In this document: positions 15,508 through 24,585 of the stretch, one piece after another
Numbering within the stretch: position 1 is the first letter of the stretch
Layout: the number at the start of each line of letters is the position of its first letter
Assembly (NCBI GenBank): GCA_045655005.1
Contig: JAZOOJ010000015.1
Coordinates: 12,224-76,223, forward strand
DNA from: UMGS1908 sp045655005
GTDB taxonomy: Bacteria > Bacillota > Clostridia > Christensenellales > UBA1242
Direction of reading: 5' to 3'
Length of the DNA: 64,000 bases
Notes under the pieces: generated by a model
The model's input: the letters and a program-made list of their open reading frames with translations, nothing else
Databases searched by the model: none
Told to the model about the DNA's origin: nothing
Position numbers and translations under genes: made by a program

Positions 15508-17284
15508 TGATGAAGAACGAGATGAGGCTCTAAGAACAGCTTATAGTTACATTAAAAAAGGGGATTATGATAATCTTGCTAAACTTTTTAAAACAAACCC
15601 TTACCTTATTAGTAGGAAAAGAAAAGGTGACTTTTTAAAGAAAGGGAAATTTTCAACAAAATCAAAAGCATCAATGTTGTGCTTAGAAAGGCTTTTTGAA
15701 TCATGGTGGGAAGAGGCGGTGGCGACTCTCGATTTCGAAATGATTGACAATTTTAACAATCCTATTAATCCAAAGGGCGTTGATGCAAGGCGTGATGAAT
15801 TTTATGCAAATCCAGATATGTCGTCATTGCCAGATGGTTGGTGGAGGCGTGCACCTATGGGGAATAGAATGCTTGTGCACTTACATGGATCTCCCAAGAT
15901 AGACTATTTTGTGCGTCAAATAGAGAAGAAAGACCTTAATGTTCAACTTTTTATCCTAGAGTTGGAAAGGTTGAATGTAACAAATGAAGAGAGGTTTAAT
16001 ATTTTTAAGAGTGCAGATTTTTTCTATTCTTGGATTCATTTTTTCAATACAATAGAATTTGAGCCAATGCTTATAGGGTTATTGGAAACAATGGATAGTT
16101 CTGACAAGAAAACACTAATAACACGTTTTGCTACCGGCTTGTCGCATCCTTATTATTTATCGTGTTTTGTAAATCTCTCGGGTTTATCTTCACAAGAAAT
16201 TTATTCGGCATTAACACAAGACGGAAATGTTAGCAATAGAATTAAAACTTACGTGGATGATTATTCAAAAAAGTATCAATGGCTAGATGAAGGTGGGCAA
16301 TTGATAAATTATTTTCAGATGGGAAATGGTTTAATAAAATCCAAAAACGATTATTGCTTAGTTTTAGATTTATATATCAAAGAACATTTATCTGTATCAA
16401 AATTTTGCAAAAAATATAGGATTGATAACATTGAGGGCTTTGAACAGGCCATAGAGCGAAGATGTTTAGATGATCCAGAATTTAAAAAAAGTTCAGAAGC
16501 AATGCGTAAGAATGTTGCAACAAATTATTATCATTCGACAACGAACTTAATCATACAAAGTATAAAAAGTGAAGAGTATTTTGCAAAAGCTTTAAACTCT
16601 GGTGGGTTTAGGTCACCAAACACTATAAGTAGGATTCTTCAAATTTGTGACAGCATGAGAGAGAATCAGGAAATAAATCTTAGAGAAAAGTTTCTGCGTA
16701 GAGTTATAACGTATTTTTTAAAAAGACTTAATAGCTACAAAGATTATAGTGCTGATCCTTCCGATATTGCAAAAATGTTAACACGAAATGAAGTAGAGTT
16801 TCTTCGTGATCAAGAAGATTCTGTTATACTAAAATATGGCACGTTTGGAGATGAGATTGATGAAACCGAAAAACTTGTAAAAGTTTTGCGCGGTGCAAAT
16901 TATCCACAAGACCAATTTTATAAGGCTGTATCCAACAGAAAAGATCCTCGATCAATAGCACATAGGTTTATGGCATACAACAATAGGTTTAGGTCTTCAG
17001 CATATTTCAAAAATAAACATTTATTATTAGTAGAAGGAAATGAGTTTGAAGTTACGCGTGATGATGTAAATAAAGCTCTTTCTGTTGCATCTACGCTTGG
17101 GCTATTCCCGTCAGTAAGAGTAATTGAACTTTGTATTAAGGCAATAAAACAAGATGAGAATGCATTTTTTGACGAAGCATATCTTGCTATGAAAAAAAAG
17201 AAAGAAGAATTTATAACATTATTAAGCGAAGCTAAGTCGTTAGAAGAATATATAAGCGTTATTGATAATAGCCGAGAAGAGTAG
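15500..17284 (+). CDS. large uncharacterised helical protein in the aspS-flanked insertion
   Basis: This 594-residue protein has no signal peptide, membrane segment, P-loop or recognisable nuclease motif. It is predicted to be almost entirely alpha-helical, possibly a repeat-type scaffold: many aromatic and Leu-rich helices such as RLFESWWEEAVATLDFEM and FFYSWIHFFNTIEFEPML. It includes a conserved-looking DGWWRRAPMGNRML loop near residue 112. Residues 440-520 contain a basic patch (NRKDPRSIAHRFMAYNNRFR) that could bind nucleic acid. It is coupled to the 62-residue gene upstream. I assign no function. Confidence 0.75.
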   Translation: MFDDEERDEALRTAYSYIKKGDYDNLAKLFKTNPYLISRKRKGDFLKKGKFSTKSKASMLCLERLFESWWEEAVATLDFEMIDNFNNPINPKGVDARRDEFYANPDMSSLPDGWWRRAPMGNRMLVHLHGSPKIDYFVRQIEKKDLNVQLFILELERLNVTNEERFNIFKSADFFYSWIHFFNTIEFEPMLIGLLETMDSSDKKTLITRFATGLSHPYYLSCFVNLSGLSSQEIYSALTQDGNVSNRIKTYVDDYSKKYQWLDEGGQLINYFQMGNGLIKSKNDYCLVLDLYIKEHLSVSKFCKKYRIDNIEGFEQAIERRCLDDPEFKKSSEAMRKNVATNYYHSTTNLIIQSIKSEEYFAKALNSGGFRSPNTISRILQICDSMRENQEINLREKFLRRVITYFLKRLNSYKDYSADPSDIAKMLTRNEVEFLRDQEDSVILKYGTFGDEIDETEKLVKVLRGANYPQDQFYKAVSNRKDPRSIAHRFMAYNNRFRSSAYFKNKHLLLVEGNEFEVTRDDVNKALSVASTLGLFPSVRVIELCIKAIKQDENAFFDEAYLAMKKKKEEFITLLSEAKSLEEYISVIDNSREE

Positions 17285-17317
17285 TTTTAAAGTTTTATAT
17301 GTCAATGGTTGGCAATT

Positions 17318-17342
17318 TGGTCCAGACAGATTAACACCATAA
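17318..17342 (+). repeat. direct repeat copy 2 (orphan aspS 3' end)
   Basis: This 24 of 25 match to 15205-15229 encodes GPDRLTP-stop but is not joined to an aspS body. The terminator at 17360 follows, as would be expected directly after a native aspS. Confidence 0.9.
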
Positions 17343-17359
17343 TTTTAATAAAAGTAAAA

Positions 17360-17404
17360 AAGAGATTTTCAATTGGGCAAAACCCAAAGGCAAAATCTCT
17401 TTTA
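17360..17404. terminator. bidirectional terminator, probably the original aspS terminator
   Basis: AAGAGATTTT (17360-17369) pairs with AAAATCTCTT (from 17392), with an inner GGG/CCC pairing around GCAAAA. T-runs are available on both strands; it separates convergent genes. Confidence 0.85.
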
Positions 17405-17446
17405 AATTTATTTTAAATAATATTTGCGAGTTAATCGTATAATGTT

Positions 17447-18562
17447 TTAACCTTGATTTGATTGTTGCATTACTTCATTGTAAATTTCATCTACAATAGA
17501 CTGCATTTTTGCAAGGTGGTCAAGCATATCTTCGGCAAGGGCTAATTGATTTTTTGCCCTGACTAAGTTGTGCTCAGGATATTCGGTTTTAAAATAATTG
17601 TCACCATCAAGGTAGTCGGTTAGAAATCTTGAACCACATTCAAGAGTTAGTGTCACTGCACTTAGGGCAAGAGTGTTCTTTTCTTCTTCGGTTATGGCTG
17701 GCGCAACTTGTGAAAGGAAGCCTGTTGCGAATGCACGAAATTTATTTAAGTCGATTTTTACCTTGCTAGTGTCAGGTTCGTCTTCTGCTGTGGTGGTTGC
17801 ACAAAAACGAATCGCATCGCCGAAATCGTGCCCAATAAGCCCTGGCATTATTGTGTCTAAGTCGATTACGCATAGACGCTCTTGCGTCTTTTCATCAAAT
17901 AATACATTATTGCACTTTGTGTCATTGTGGGTGACTCTAAGTGGAAGTTTTCCAGCTTCTGCCATATTGGTCATATGTGTTGCCAGTAATTCATATTTTA
18001 AGTACTTTGCGACGATTGGTTTAATGTCGTCAAGTCTGCCAACGGGGTTTTCAAGGACCTTTCCTTTTAGAGCGTTAAATCGGCTTCTAGTGTTATGAAA
18101 GTTTGGAATGGTTTCATAAAGAGTTTCGCTTGGATAGTCTGCAAGTAGACATTGAAATTCACCAAAAGCTTTGCCTGTTTCTTCTAAGACGCTGGTGCTG
18201 TTTGTTGTGTTAAAGGTTATTGATTCGTTAACAAAGTCGTACATTCTCCAATAGTCGCCGGCTTCGTCGATTGTGTAAAATTCGCCCGAAATGCTTGGCA
18301 AAAAGTGTAGAACTTTTCTGGTTGGGTCAATCCCTTGGCTTTCCAATTTGTCAGAGATGAAAGATGTTACACTTGCAATATTCTCCATAACTTCATCCGG
18401 CTTTTTGAAGACGTATTGGTTAATTTTTTGTAACACATACTCTTTGCCATCGTCTGTTTTGATGTAACAGGTTGTGTTAATGTGGCCACTTTTGAAATGT
18501 TTAAACTCTATAATTTCATTGGTGATGCCAAATCTGTTTAGTAAGTCATAAATTCTTTGCAT
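17447..18562 (-). CDS. phosphotransferase of the N-acetylhexosamine kinase type
   Basis: This 371-residue protein has an APH-like kinase fold: a Lys-containing N-terminal lobe (EYVLQKINQYVF), the catalytic loop THNDTKCNNVLFD near residue 212 and the metal-binding DLDTIMPGLIGHDFGDAIR near residue 233. The HNDTK-x-NN and DLDTxMPG forms match the NahK/LnpB group, which phosphorylates N-acetylhexosamines at C1, and not antibiotic kinases. It may thus serve salvage of GlcNAc or GalNAc from host glycans. No sugar phosphorylase or transporter genes are adjacent, so the substrate is inferred from motif style only. Confidence 0.75.
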   Translation of the reverse strand: MQRIYDLLNRFGITNEIIEFKHFKSGHINTTCYIKTDDGKEYVLQKINQYVFKKPDEVMENIASVTSFISDKLESQGIDPTRKVLHFLPSISGEFYTIDEAGDYWRMYDFVNESITFNTTNSTSVLEETGKAFGEFQCLLADYPSETLYETIPNFHNTRSRFNALKGKVLENPVGRLDDIKPIVAKYLKYELLATHMTNMAEAGKLPLRVTHNDTKCNNVLFDEKTQERLCVIDLDTIMPGLIGHDFGDAIRFCATTTAEDEPDTSKVKIDLNKFRAFATGFLSQVAPAITEEEKNTLALSAVTLTLECGSRFLTDYLDGDNYFKTEYPEHNLVRAKNQLALAEDMLDHLAKMQSIVDEIYNEVMQQSNQG

Positions 18563-18652
18563 TATAGTTCTCCTTTGTGTATTATATTTATTTTACATTA
18601 TTGTTGGTACTTTCGTCAAGATGTCGGATAAAATTCTGACAACTAAAAAACA

Positions 18653-18683
18653 AAAAGACATCTTTGTCAAAAAGATGTCTTTT
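18653..18683 (-). terminator. terminator of asnS
   Basis: AAAAGACATCTTT (from 18653) pairs with AAAGATGTCTTTT (18671-18683). On the minus strand it is followed by a T-rich stretch. It lies directly after the asnS stop. Confidence 0.85.
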
Positions 18684-18695
18684 ATTATTTGATTA

Positions 18696-20081
18696 TTAGC
18701 CTTGGATTGAACCGACGGTTCTTGGGAAAATTTCAACGTCACGGATGTTTGAAACTCCGGTTAGATACATAATAAGTCTTTCAAATCCTAAGCCGTAGCC
18801 AGCGTGAACATTTGTGCCAAATCTTCTTGTGTCAAGATACCAAGAGTAATCGGCTTCGTTTAGTCCAAGTTCGTTAATTCTTTGTACAAGTTTATCATAG
18901 CGTTCTTCTCTTTGGCTTCCACCAATAAGTTCACCAATTCCTGGAACAAGTAAGTCAACAGCTCCAACAGTTTTTCCGTCGTCGTTTTGACGCATATAGA
19001 AGGCCTTGATGTCTTTTGGATAGTTCTTTAAAAATACTGGTTTTTTAAATACTTCTTCTGTGATATATCTTTCGTGTTCGCTTTGAAGGTCGATTCCCCA
19101 AGAAACAGGGAATTCAAAGCGGTCTTTTACCTTTTCTAATATTTCAATTGCTTCGGTATAGTCAAGGCGTACAAAATCGTTATTTACAATTGAATTAAGT
19201 CTTTCAATAAGTCCGGTGTCAACGAATTGATTTAAAAATGCAATCTCATCAGAACATTCGGTCATAACGTAGTTAATTACATATTTAATCATTTCTTCTT
19301 CGTTGTCCATAAGTCCGTTAATATCACAGAAACAAATTTCTGGCTCCATCATCCAAAACTCTGCGGCGTGGCGAGTTGTGTTTGAGTTTTCTGCACGGAA
19401 GGTTGGACCAAAGGTGTATGTTTTACCAAATGCGTGGGTGATTGTTTCTTCGTGAAGTTGACCTGAAACAGTTAGGGCAACTTTTTTACCAAAGAAATCT
19501 TTTGAATAATCAACTTTTCCACTTTCTGCTACACGGTCAAGGTCAAGTGTTGTAACTTGGAACATTTCGCCAGCACCTTCGCAGTCATTGGCGGTTATAA
19601 TTGGGGTGTGCACATACACAAAGTTTCTGTCATTAAAGAATTTGTGTATTGCAAATGATGCAACAGAACGGATTCTGAATACAGCATTAAACAAATTACT
19701 TCTTGGTCTGATTGTTGGAATGGTTCTTAAAAATTCAACGGTGTGATGCTTTTTTTGAAGTGGATAATCTGACGCACTTTCGCCAAGCACGGTGATTTCT
19801 TCTGCATTAATTTCAAATGGTTGTTTTGCTTCTGGTGTTACAATAAGTTTGCCTGTAACGCAAAATGAAGCACCAACAATTTGTTTTACTACTTCATCAT
19901 AGTTCGAAACCTTGTCACGCTCAATGACAACTTGTACGCACTTAAAGGCGCCGTCATTAAGTGAAAGGAATGCGATGTTTTTTGAATCACGAATAGTTCT
20001 TGCCCAACCGCAAATGGTAACTTGGTTTTGGTCATAATTTTTGTAAGTTTTAAATAAATCTCTTATTTCAATTCTTTTCAT
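18696..20081 (-). CDS. asnS: asparaginyl-tRNA synthetase
   Basis: This 461-residue class II synthetase has an N-terminal OB fold (VTICGWARTIRDSKNIAFL), motif 2 (FRAENSNTTRHAAEFWMMEPE) and motif 3 (GYGLGFERLIMYLTG). The AAEFWM(M)EPE form and length identify AsnRS rather than AspRS. The start is the ATG at 20081 with AAAGGAAAC upstream; the frame stays open a further 23 residues but that part has no ribosome site and covers the promoter. No T-box lies upstream, unlike aspS: only about 30 nt separate the promoter from the ATG. Confidence 0.95.
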   Translation of the reverse strand: MKRIEIRDLFKTYKNYDQNQVTICGWARTIRDSKNIAFLSLNDGAFKCVQVVIERDKVSNYDEVVKQIVGASFCVTGKLIVTPEAKQPFEINAEEITVLGESASDYPLQKKHHTVEFLRTIPTIRPRSNLFNAVFRIRSVASFAIHKFFNDRNFVYVHTPIITANDCEGAGEMFQVTTLDLDRVAESGKVDYSKDFFGKKVALTVSGQLHEETITHAFGKTYTFGPTFRAENSNTTRHAAEFWMMEPEICFCDINGLMDNEEEMIKYVINYVMTECSDEIAFLNQFVDTGLIERLNSIVNNDFVRLDYTEAIEILEKVKDRFEFPVSWGIDLQSEHERYITEEVFKKPVFLKNYPKDIKAFYMRQNDDGKTVGAVDLLVPGIGELIGGSQREERYDKLVQRINELGLNEADYSWYLDTRRFGTNVHAGYGLGFERLIMYLTGVSNIRDVEIFPRTVGSIQG

Positions 20082-20121
20082 AGTGTTTCCTTTATTAATG
20101 AATAATATAAGTATAGTAAAA

Positions 20122-20150
20122 ATTATACGCTTTAACTTTAAAATTGTCAA
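20122..20150 (-). promoter_or_regulatory. promoter of asnS
   Basis: On the minus strand TTGACA (20150-20145) and TATAAT (20127-20122) are 17 bp apart. Confidence 0.8.
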
Positions 20151-20238
20151 TTACATTAAGATATTTAATGGTGCAATAATTTGTATTTAATGATTAGATT
20201 ATGGGAATAATATCCAATGGGAAGAGACTTTTTGTTGT

Positions 20239-20267
20239 TTGACAAGATATACAAAATATGTTATAAT
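20239..20267 (+). promoter_or_regulatory. promoter of the 207-residue coiled-coil gene
   Basis: TTGACA (20239-20244) and TATAAT (20262-20267) with a perfect 17-bp spacer. Confidence 0.8.
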
Positions 20268-20318
20268 GCTTATGTTGAACTAGTTTTGTCGGACGCAAAA
20301 TACTTCTAAGGAGAATAT

Positions 20319-20942
20319 ATGGAGTTAATAAACGACGTTTTAAGGTCTAGTACTATTCAAACGCCTACCCCAACAGATTTGCAAGGTTTGTTGGACAAAT
20401 TAAAATATCAATGGGCTTTAAGGCTTGAGCTGGCAACACACAGATTGAGGTACTGGCGTCAACTTGCCAAGTCTTGCTCTGAAGAAATCAAGCCATTGGT
20501 TCTTGTGCAAATTGATGAATCGGAAGAAACTTTTAAAATTTCTTTGGAAAGGTATGACAGCATAAGAGGAAAAACTGTTGAAGAATTTTTAAAGCAAGAA
20601 ATGGAACAAATTTCTAAAATTTTAAAACAACAACTTGCTTTAAGTGCCGAAGATTTGGCAAAAAAGACTGAGCAACTCAACAGTATAAAAAACGATAGTG
20701 AAAAATTTGGTTTTTTGGATAAAGTTTATGGTGACGAAGAGGCTATTGACACAGGAGCACTCGAACAATATATTCAAAAGGCAAAAGAAAATCACGATTT
20801 ATTGCTGGAAAATTCAGCTGAGTGGGAGATGCTTTCAGACGACGATAAGGCAAGATATGTTTACATCAAAAATTCAAGTGAAGCTACATTCGTTTTTGCC
20901 GACAATGTTGTTGATGAATTTAAGAAAAGTACATTAAATTAA
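20319..20942 (+). CDS. uncharacterised coiled-coil protein
   Basis: This 207-residue acidic protein is dominated by heptad-like helices (for example EEFLKQEMEQISKILKQQL near residues 87-105 and a Lys/Glu-rich helix before it). It has no membrane segment or catalytic motif. Its near-consensus promoter and AAGGAG ribosome site suggest good expression. I do not recognise a family; a structural or adaptor role would be a guess. It is a single-gene unit between a promoter and a terminator. Confidence 0.7.
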   Translation: MELINDVLRSSTIQTPTPTDLQGLLDKLKYQWALRLELATHRLRYWRQLAKSCSEEIKPLVLVQIDESEETFKISLERYDSIRGKTVEEFLKQEMEQISKILKQQLALSAEDLAKKTEQLNSIKNDSEKFGFLDKVYGDEEAIDTGALEQYIQKAKENHDLLLENSAEWEMLSDDDKARYVYIKNSSEATFVFADNVVDEFKKSTLN

Positions 20943-20944
20943 AC

Positions 20945-20978
20945 AAAAATATAGTCATTGATTTGGCTATATTTTTAT
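20945..20978 (+). terminator. terminator of the coiled-coil gene
   Basis: AAAAATATAG (20945-20954) pairs with CTATATTTTT (20967-20976) around a 12-nt loop; T-rich tail. Confidence 0.75.
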
Positions 20979-21042
20979 TTTGCATTGATTTTGCACCGAA
21001 AATTTGTTATTATAGTGAAAACAGAGATAGGAGAAGTTTAAT

Positions 21043-22170
21043 ATGGAGATAATGGTTTCATCGGCTTTTGGTTTAGAAGCTGTTGTTAAACGTGAAATGG
21101 AGAAATTGGGGCTTGAAAACCCAAAAGCGATAGATGGTAAGGTTCGTGCGAATGGTACGATAGAAGATGTTATGCGACTTAATATTGCATTGCGTTCGGG
21201 CGATAGGGTGTTAATAAAGCTCGCCGAATTTAAGGCTGAGAGTTTTGATGAACTTTTTGAGAATGTGAAAAGAATACCATTTGAAAATTTTATCAAAAAA
21301 GATGCAAGAATTTTAATGGATGGAAATTGCGTAAAAAGTAAACTTGGCGCTATTAAGGTTAGTGGTGGCGTGATTAAGAAAAGCATCGTTGACAGGCTAT
21401 CGAAATTTTATAAAAGTGAATTAGACGAGTCGGGCGAAAGGGTGATTGTTGTATTTAATATTGTGAACGATGTTGTTACGATTTCCATTGATACATCAGG
21501 TGACGGCTTGCATAAACGTGGATATAGGCTAATGAATTACACTGCACCGCTTAAAGAAACATTGGCTGCGGGGTTAATTCAACTATCTGTTTATAACAAA
21601 GAAAAGTCTTTTGCAGATATCTTTTGTGGAAGCGGAACTATACCAATAGAGGCTTGTTTATATGCTTTAAATATTGCGCCTAATAAACACAGAAGATTTG
21701 ACTTTCAACATTTTATTGGTTATGACGAGAATTTATTTAAAAAGATTATCGCTGAAGAAGAGGCAAAGGAAGTTAAAAATTTTAAGCCACAAATTTATGC
21801 TTGCGATATCAATCCAGAAGCAATTAAATTGGCAAAATTACACGCAAAGTTGATTGGTGTAGATGAATACATCAATTTCGAAGTTAAAGATATGCGTGAA
21901 TTTAAAAGTGATGAAGAGTTTGGTATTATTATTTCAAATCCTCCATATGGTGATAGGATTGGAGACAAAGAAACAATTGGAGATTTATACAAGGATTTCG
22001 GTAATGTTTTTGCGTCTTTAAATAAATGGAGTTGTTATTGCTTAACTGACAATATGTCACTTGAAAAATGTTTTGGAAGAAAGGCAGACAAAACTAGAAA
22101 ACTTTACAATGCCAATATTGAATGTAAATTCTATAGTTTTATGGGGCCAAAGCCAATAAAAAACAAATAA
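21043..22170 (+). CDS. THUMP-domain class I rRNA guanine-N2 methyltransferase (RlmL-like)
   Basis: This 375-residue protein has an N-terminal ferredoxin-like plus THUMP RNA-binding region (residues 1-155) and a C-terminal Rossmann methyltransferase. SAM-binding motif I is ADIFCGSGTIPIEACLYA near residue 195, and the catalytic motif IV is ISNPPYGDRIG near residue 303, the NPPY form of N-methyltransferases. Family members methylate 23S rRNA guanine (G2445 in E. coli numbering); Firmicutes carry this short, single-domain version. The start ATG at 21043 has TAGGAGAAG upstream. It is a single-gene unit ending in a shared terminator. Confidence 0.9.
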   Translation: MEIMVSSAFGLEAVVKREMEKLGLENPKAIDGKVRANGTIEDVMRLNIALRSGDRVLIKLAEFKAESFDELFENVKRIPFENFIKKDARILMDGNCVKSKLGAIKVSGGVIKKSIVDRLSKFYKSELDESGERVIVVFNIVNDVVTISIDTSGDGLHKRGYRLMNYTAPLKETLAAGLIQLSVYNKEKSFADIFCGSGTIPIEACLYALNIAPNKHRRFDFQHFIGYDENLFKKIIAEEEAKEVKNFKPQIYACDINPEAIKLAKLHAKLIGVDEYINFEVKDMREFKSDEEFGIIISNPPYGDRIGDKETIGDLYKDFGNVFASLNKWSCYCLTDNMSLEKCFGRKADKTRKLYNANIECKFYSFMGPKPIKNK

Positions 22171-22204
22171 AAAATCTCTAAGGTTTAAGCCTTAGAGATT
22201 TTTA
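22171..22204. terminator. bidirectional terminator
   Basis: AAAATCTCTAAGG (22171-22183) pairs with CCTTAGAGATTTT (22190-22202), between convergent genes. Confidence 0.92.
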
Positions 22205-24574
22205 TTACTTTTTATCTAGCGTTAAGTGAATTGTTACAAGTTCTTTTATTGCGACATCTAATGAAAGAGATGTGACATAAGAATTCTTGTGTTCAATATT
22301 TGCACGGAAGTCTGTAATTCCAAAAGCTCCAAATGATTTTGTCAAAACGGATAGTGATGAGTCGGCGATCTCCATACCCTTAATTAAACTTGATAGGTTA
22401 ATTTTGTTGGTTGAAGGGCTGCTTGCATTTTTAGTTATTGTTTTCATTGTACCGTTTGAAAATCCTATTAAGTCTTGTAAAATAGAAACATTAATTTCAT
22501 TAAACTTGTATGATTTGTCTATTTCGGTGAGGGTGGACCCGCTAAAGCGTTTTTGAATAGTCCTTTGAATTGAAATTTTTCCGTTTTCAAGTGTTAATGT
22601 TGCCTTGTGGTCTTTATAAGTTAGCGAGTTGTATTTTGTAATCCCTATTGTAGTTGGTAAGTTGCTGAGATTTGCGACAAGTTTAAATTTTCCATTAGAA
22701 TAGGTTGTTTTAACATCTATTTTAATATTGAACACATCGCAATTATAAATTCCAATGCTTAATACTCCCGAATACTTGCCTGATGATAATTTTGAGGAGT
22801 TTGTAACGGCTTTAATGGTGTCATTTGTTTTAGAACAATCGATATACGATGATTTTTCGATTGAATTTACATATATTTTATAACTTGTATTATCTGCATA
22901 AACATTTGCTGAAAGGGTAAGTGTGTTTTCTCCAATTTTAATGTTGTTTGCATTAATTTTTGTCATCGAATCTCTTAATAATATAGAGAATTCAGAATTC
23001 CCACTTATCATAGATAGTTTTGAATTAGATGAAAAACTTAGTTTTGTTGTTATGTCATCAATAAAGGCTACTATGCTTTCAAAATCAATATAACTTACTG
23101 TCGTTTGTTGTGTAAAGTAGTTATATAAATCGGTTACACATTCGCTCGAGAACTTAACTTTTGCATCTGCGTAGGTGAAGTAGTAATATCCGTCTGTGTA
23201 AACAAGTCCAAGGTTTGTATTGTTAAATGAGCCTACGAAAGCAAAACTGTTTAAGCCAGTTTGTGTTTTATTAAGTTCAAAGTATGTGTTGCCTTTAAAT
23301 GCTAGATTATTAACAGTGCCATTAATCTCAATACTATAATTTTCAGCACTTAGAAGTTTTGAGCATTTATCAATTGTGTTGATTAAGTTATTTGCAGATA
23401 CATTCTGAGCATTGTTGGTTGAAAACTCAATTTGTTTTGTGCGATTTGCTTTGTGTAAGTCAAAAGCAAAACCTTCTCCATCGAAGTAAATATCTTCAAG
23501 ATTTGTTTCTTCAATGTTAAGCCCAATTGTAAATGAACCTATGCTTGTATCAAAACTTAATGTGTTTGTGTCAACTAAAGAAAGTTTTATTGGTTCATCA
23601 AAGTAGTAGTCGATTAATTTTAAACAATCTTCAACAGTTACGCATAGTAAGTTGTCAAAGGCATCTAGATAAACTTTTTCGTCTGAGTAAAAAAGTTTCA
23701 AGTTGGTGTTATCTATATTTGCATTTAATAAAATTTCAAGTTTGTCATTTATGGTTAGTTCAAGGTCGATGTCATTAGTTGTGAATGGGGTAGAAAGTGT
23801 CCCCTTAAAAGTGGCTCCGCCATTTGAAATAATATTAACAATACCGGTTATGATTTCACTGTAATCATTAATGTCAATATTTTTATATATTGAAGTGTCA
23901 AGTTCAAAAGTTGTTGCTTTTGTGTTTAAATTTACAGATAAATGATAAATGTCGTTATTTAAATTTATGTTGCTGGCACTGATAAATATTGGGACATTTT
24001 TGGCATTTGTAATGATTTGGAAATCGCCAATGTATGGAATTGTAACTGCGATTTTTTTCCCACCAGATGAAAGTTCGGAAGTTTTCATATCGGTAAGTGC
24101 AGATTGCAACGTTTCAAGATTTAGTAAATCTGAAAGTTCTCCACCAGTTGCTCCATTAAGTATTCCAGAAAGTGCAGAGATTGTGTCGGAAACTGCAAAT
24201 GAAAGTCGTAGGTCTTGATAATTAAGATATAAAGTGTCTAATAGATAATAAGCATTGATAGATAATTTGGTGTTTTCAAATTTTCCGTTAACATTTGCTT
24301 GTATTTTTAATTCGCCATCATTAAAAACCTGTACTTCACCATTAATGTTTGTTCTTCCCGAATCACTTGTTAAACGAATATTTCCCCCCAAGCTTTCTGC
24401 AGTAGTTATATTTTGAATTAGTGAAACAAGAGAGTTGTCCTCGGTTGCAAGTGTTTTTGGTGTGCTGTCTATTGTGGCATCGTTCATCTTTGTCCAGCTT
24501 GCGTAAAGTACACATCCTAAGGCCCCGGCAAAGCATAGTATGAACAGCATTAAATTGAATATTATTTTTTTCAT
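22205..24574 (-). CDS. large exported protein with internal beta-rich repeats
   Basis: This 789-residue protein has an N-terminal hydrophobic segment (residues 5-26, FILCFAGALGCVLYASW), a signal anchor or poor lipobox. The rest is rich in Asn, Thr, Ser and alternating hydrophobics. At least three related blocks can be seen: each has a strand region, then a KLxINAYYLLDTLYLNYQ- or TNLKLFYSDEKVYLDAF-type sequence and a following short helix (near residues 95-150, 275-330 and 445-495). The LYLxY/VYLDx pattern resembles bacterial lipoproteins of the LolA/LppX-like half-barrel type, but I do not claim homology. It forms an operon with the 280-residue gene upstream (11-bp gap). Confidence 0.75.
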   Translation of the reverse strand: MKKIIFNLMLFILCFAGALGCVLYASWTKMNDATIDSTPKTLATEDNSLVSLIQNITTAESLGGNIRLTSDSGRTNINGEVQVFNDGELKIQANVNGKFENTKLSINAYYLLDTLYLNYQDLRLSFAVSDTISALSGILNGATGGELSDLLNLETLQSALTDMKTSELSSGGKKIAVTIPYIGDFQIITNAKNVPIFISASNINLNNDIYHLSVNLNTKATTFELDTSIYKNIDINDYSEIITGIVNIISNGGATFKGTLSTPFTTNDIDLELTINDKLEILLNANIDNTNLKLFYSDEKVYLDAFDNLLCVTVEDCLKLIDYYFDEPIKLSLVDTNTLSFDTSIGSFTIGLNIEETNLEDIYFDGEGFAFDLHKANRTKQIEFSTNNAQNVSANNLINTIDKCSKLLSAENYSIEINGTVNNLAFKGNTYFELNKTQTGLNSFAFVGSFNNTNLGLVYTDGYYYFTYADAKVKFSSECVTDLYNYFTQQTTVSYIDFESIVAFIDDITTKLSFSSNSKLSMISGNSEFSILLRDSMTKINANNIKIGENTLTLSANVYADNTSYKIYVNSIEKSSYIDCSKTNDTIKAVTNSSKLSSGKYSGVLSIGIYNCDVFNIKIDVKTTYSNGKFKLVANLSNLPTTIGITKYNSLTYKDHKATLTLENGKISIQRTIQKRFSGSTLTEIDKSYKFNEINVSILQDLIGFSNGTMKTITKNASSPSTNKINLSSLIKGMEIADSSLSVLTKSFGAFGITDFRANIEHKNSYVTSLSLDVAIKELVTIHLTLDKK

Positions 24575-24585
24575 TTTTTTACCCT

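Noticed and set aside
17447..18562. Aminoglycoside resistance phosphotransferase
   Set aside because: The APH-like fold is shared, but HNDTKxNN and DLDTxMPG fit hexosamine kinases rather than resistance enzymes.
20082..20318. T-box upstream of asnS
   Set aside because: The leader is only about 30 nt between the promoter and the ATG and holds no T-box sequence or terminator.
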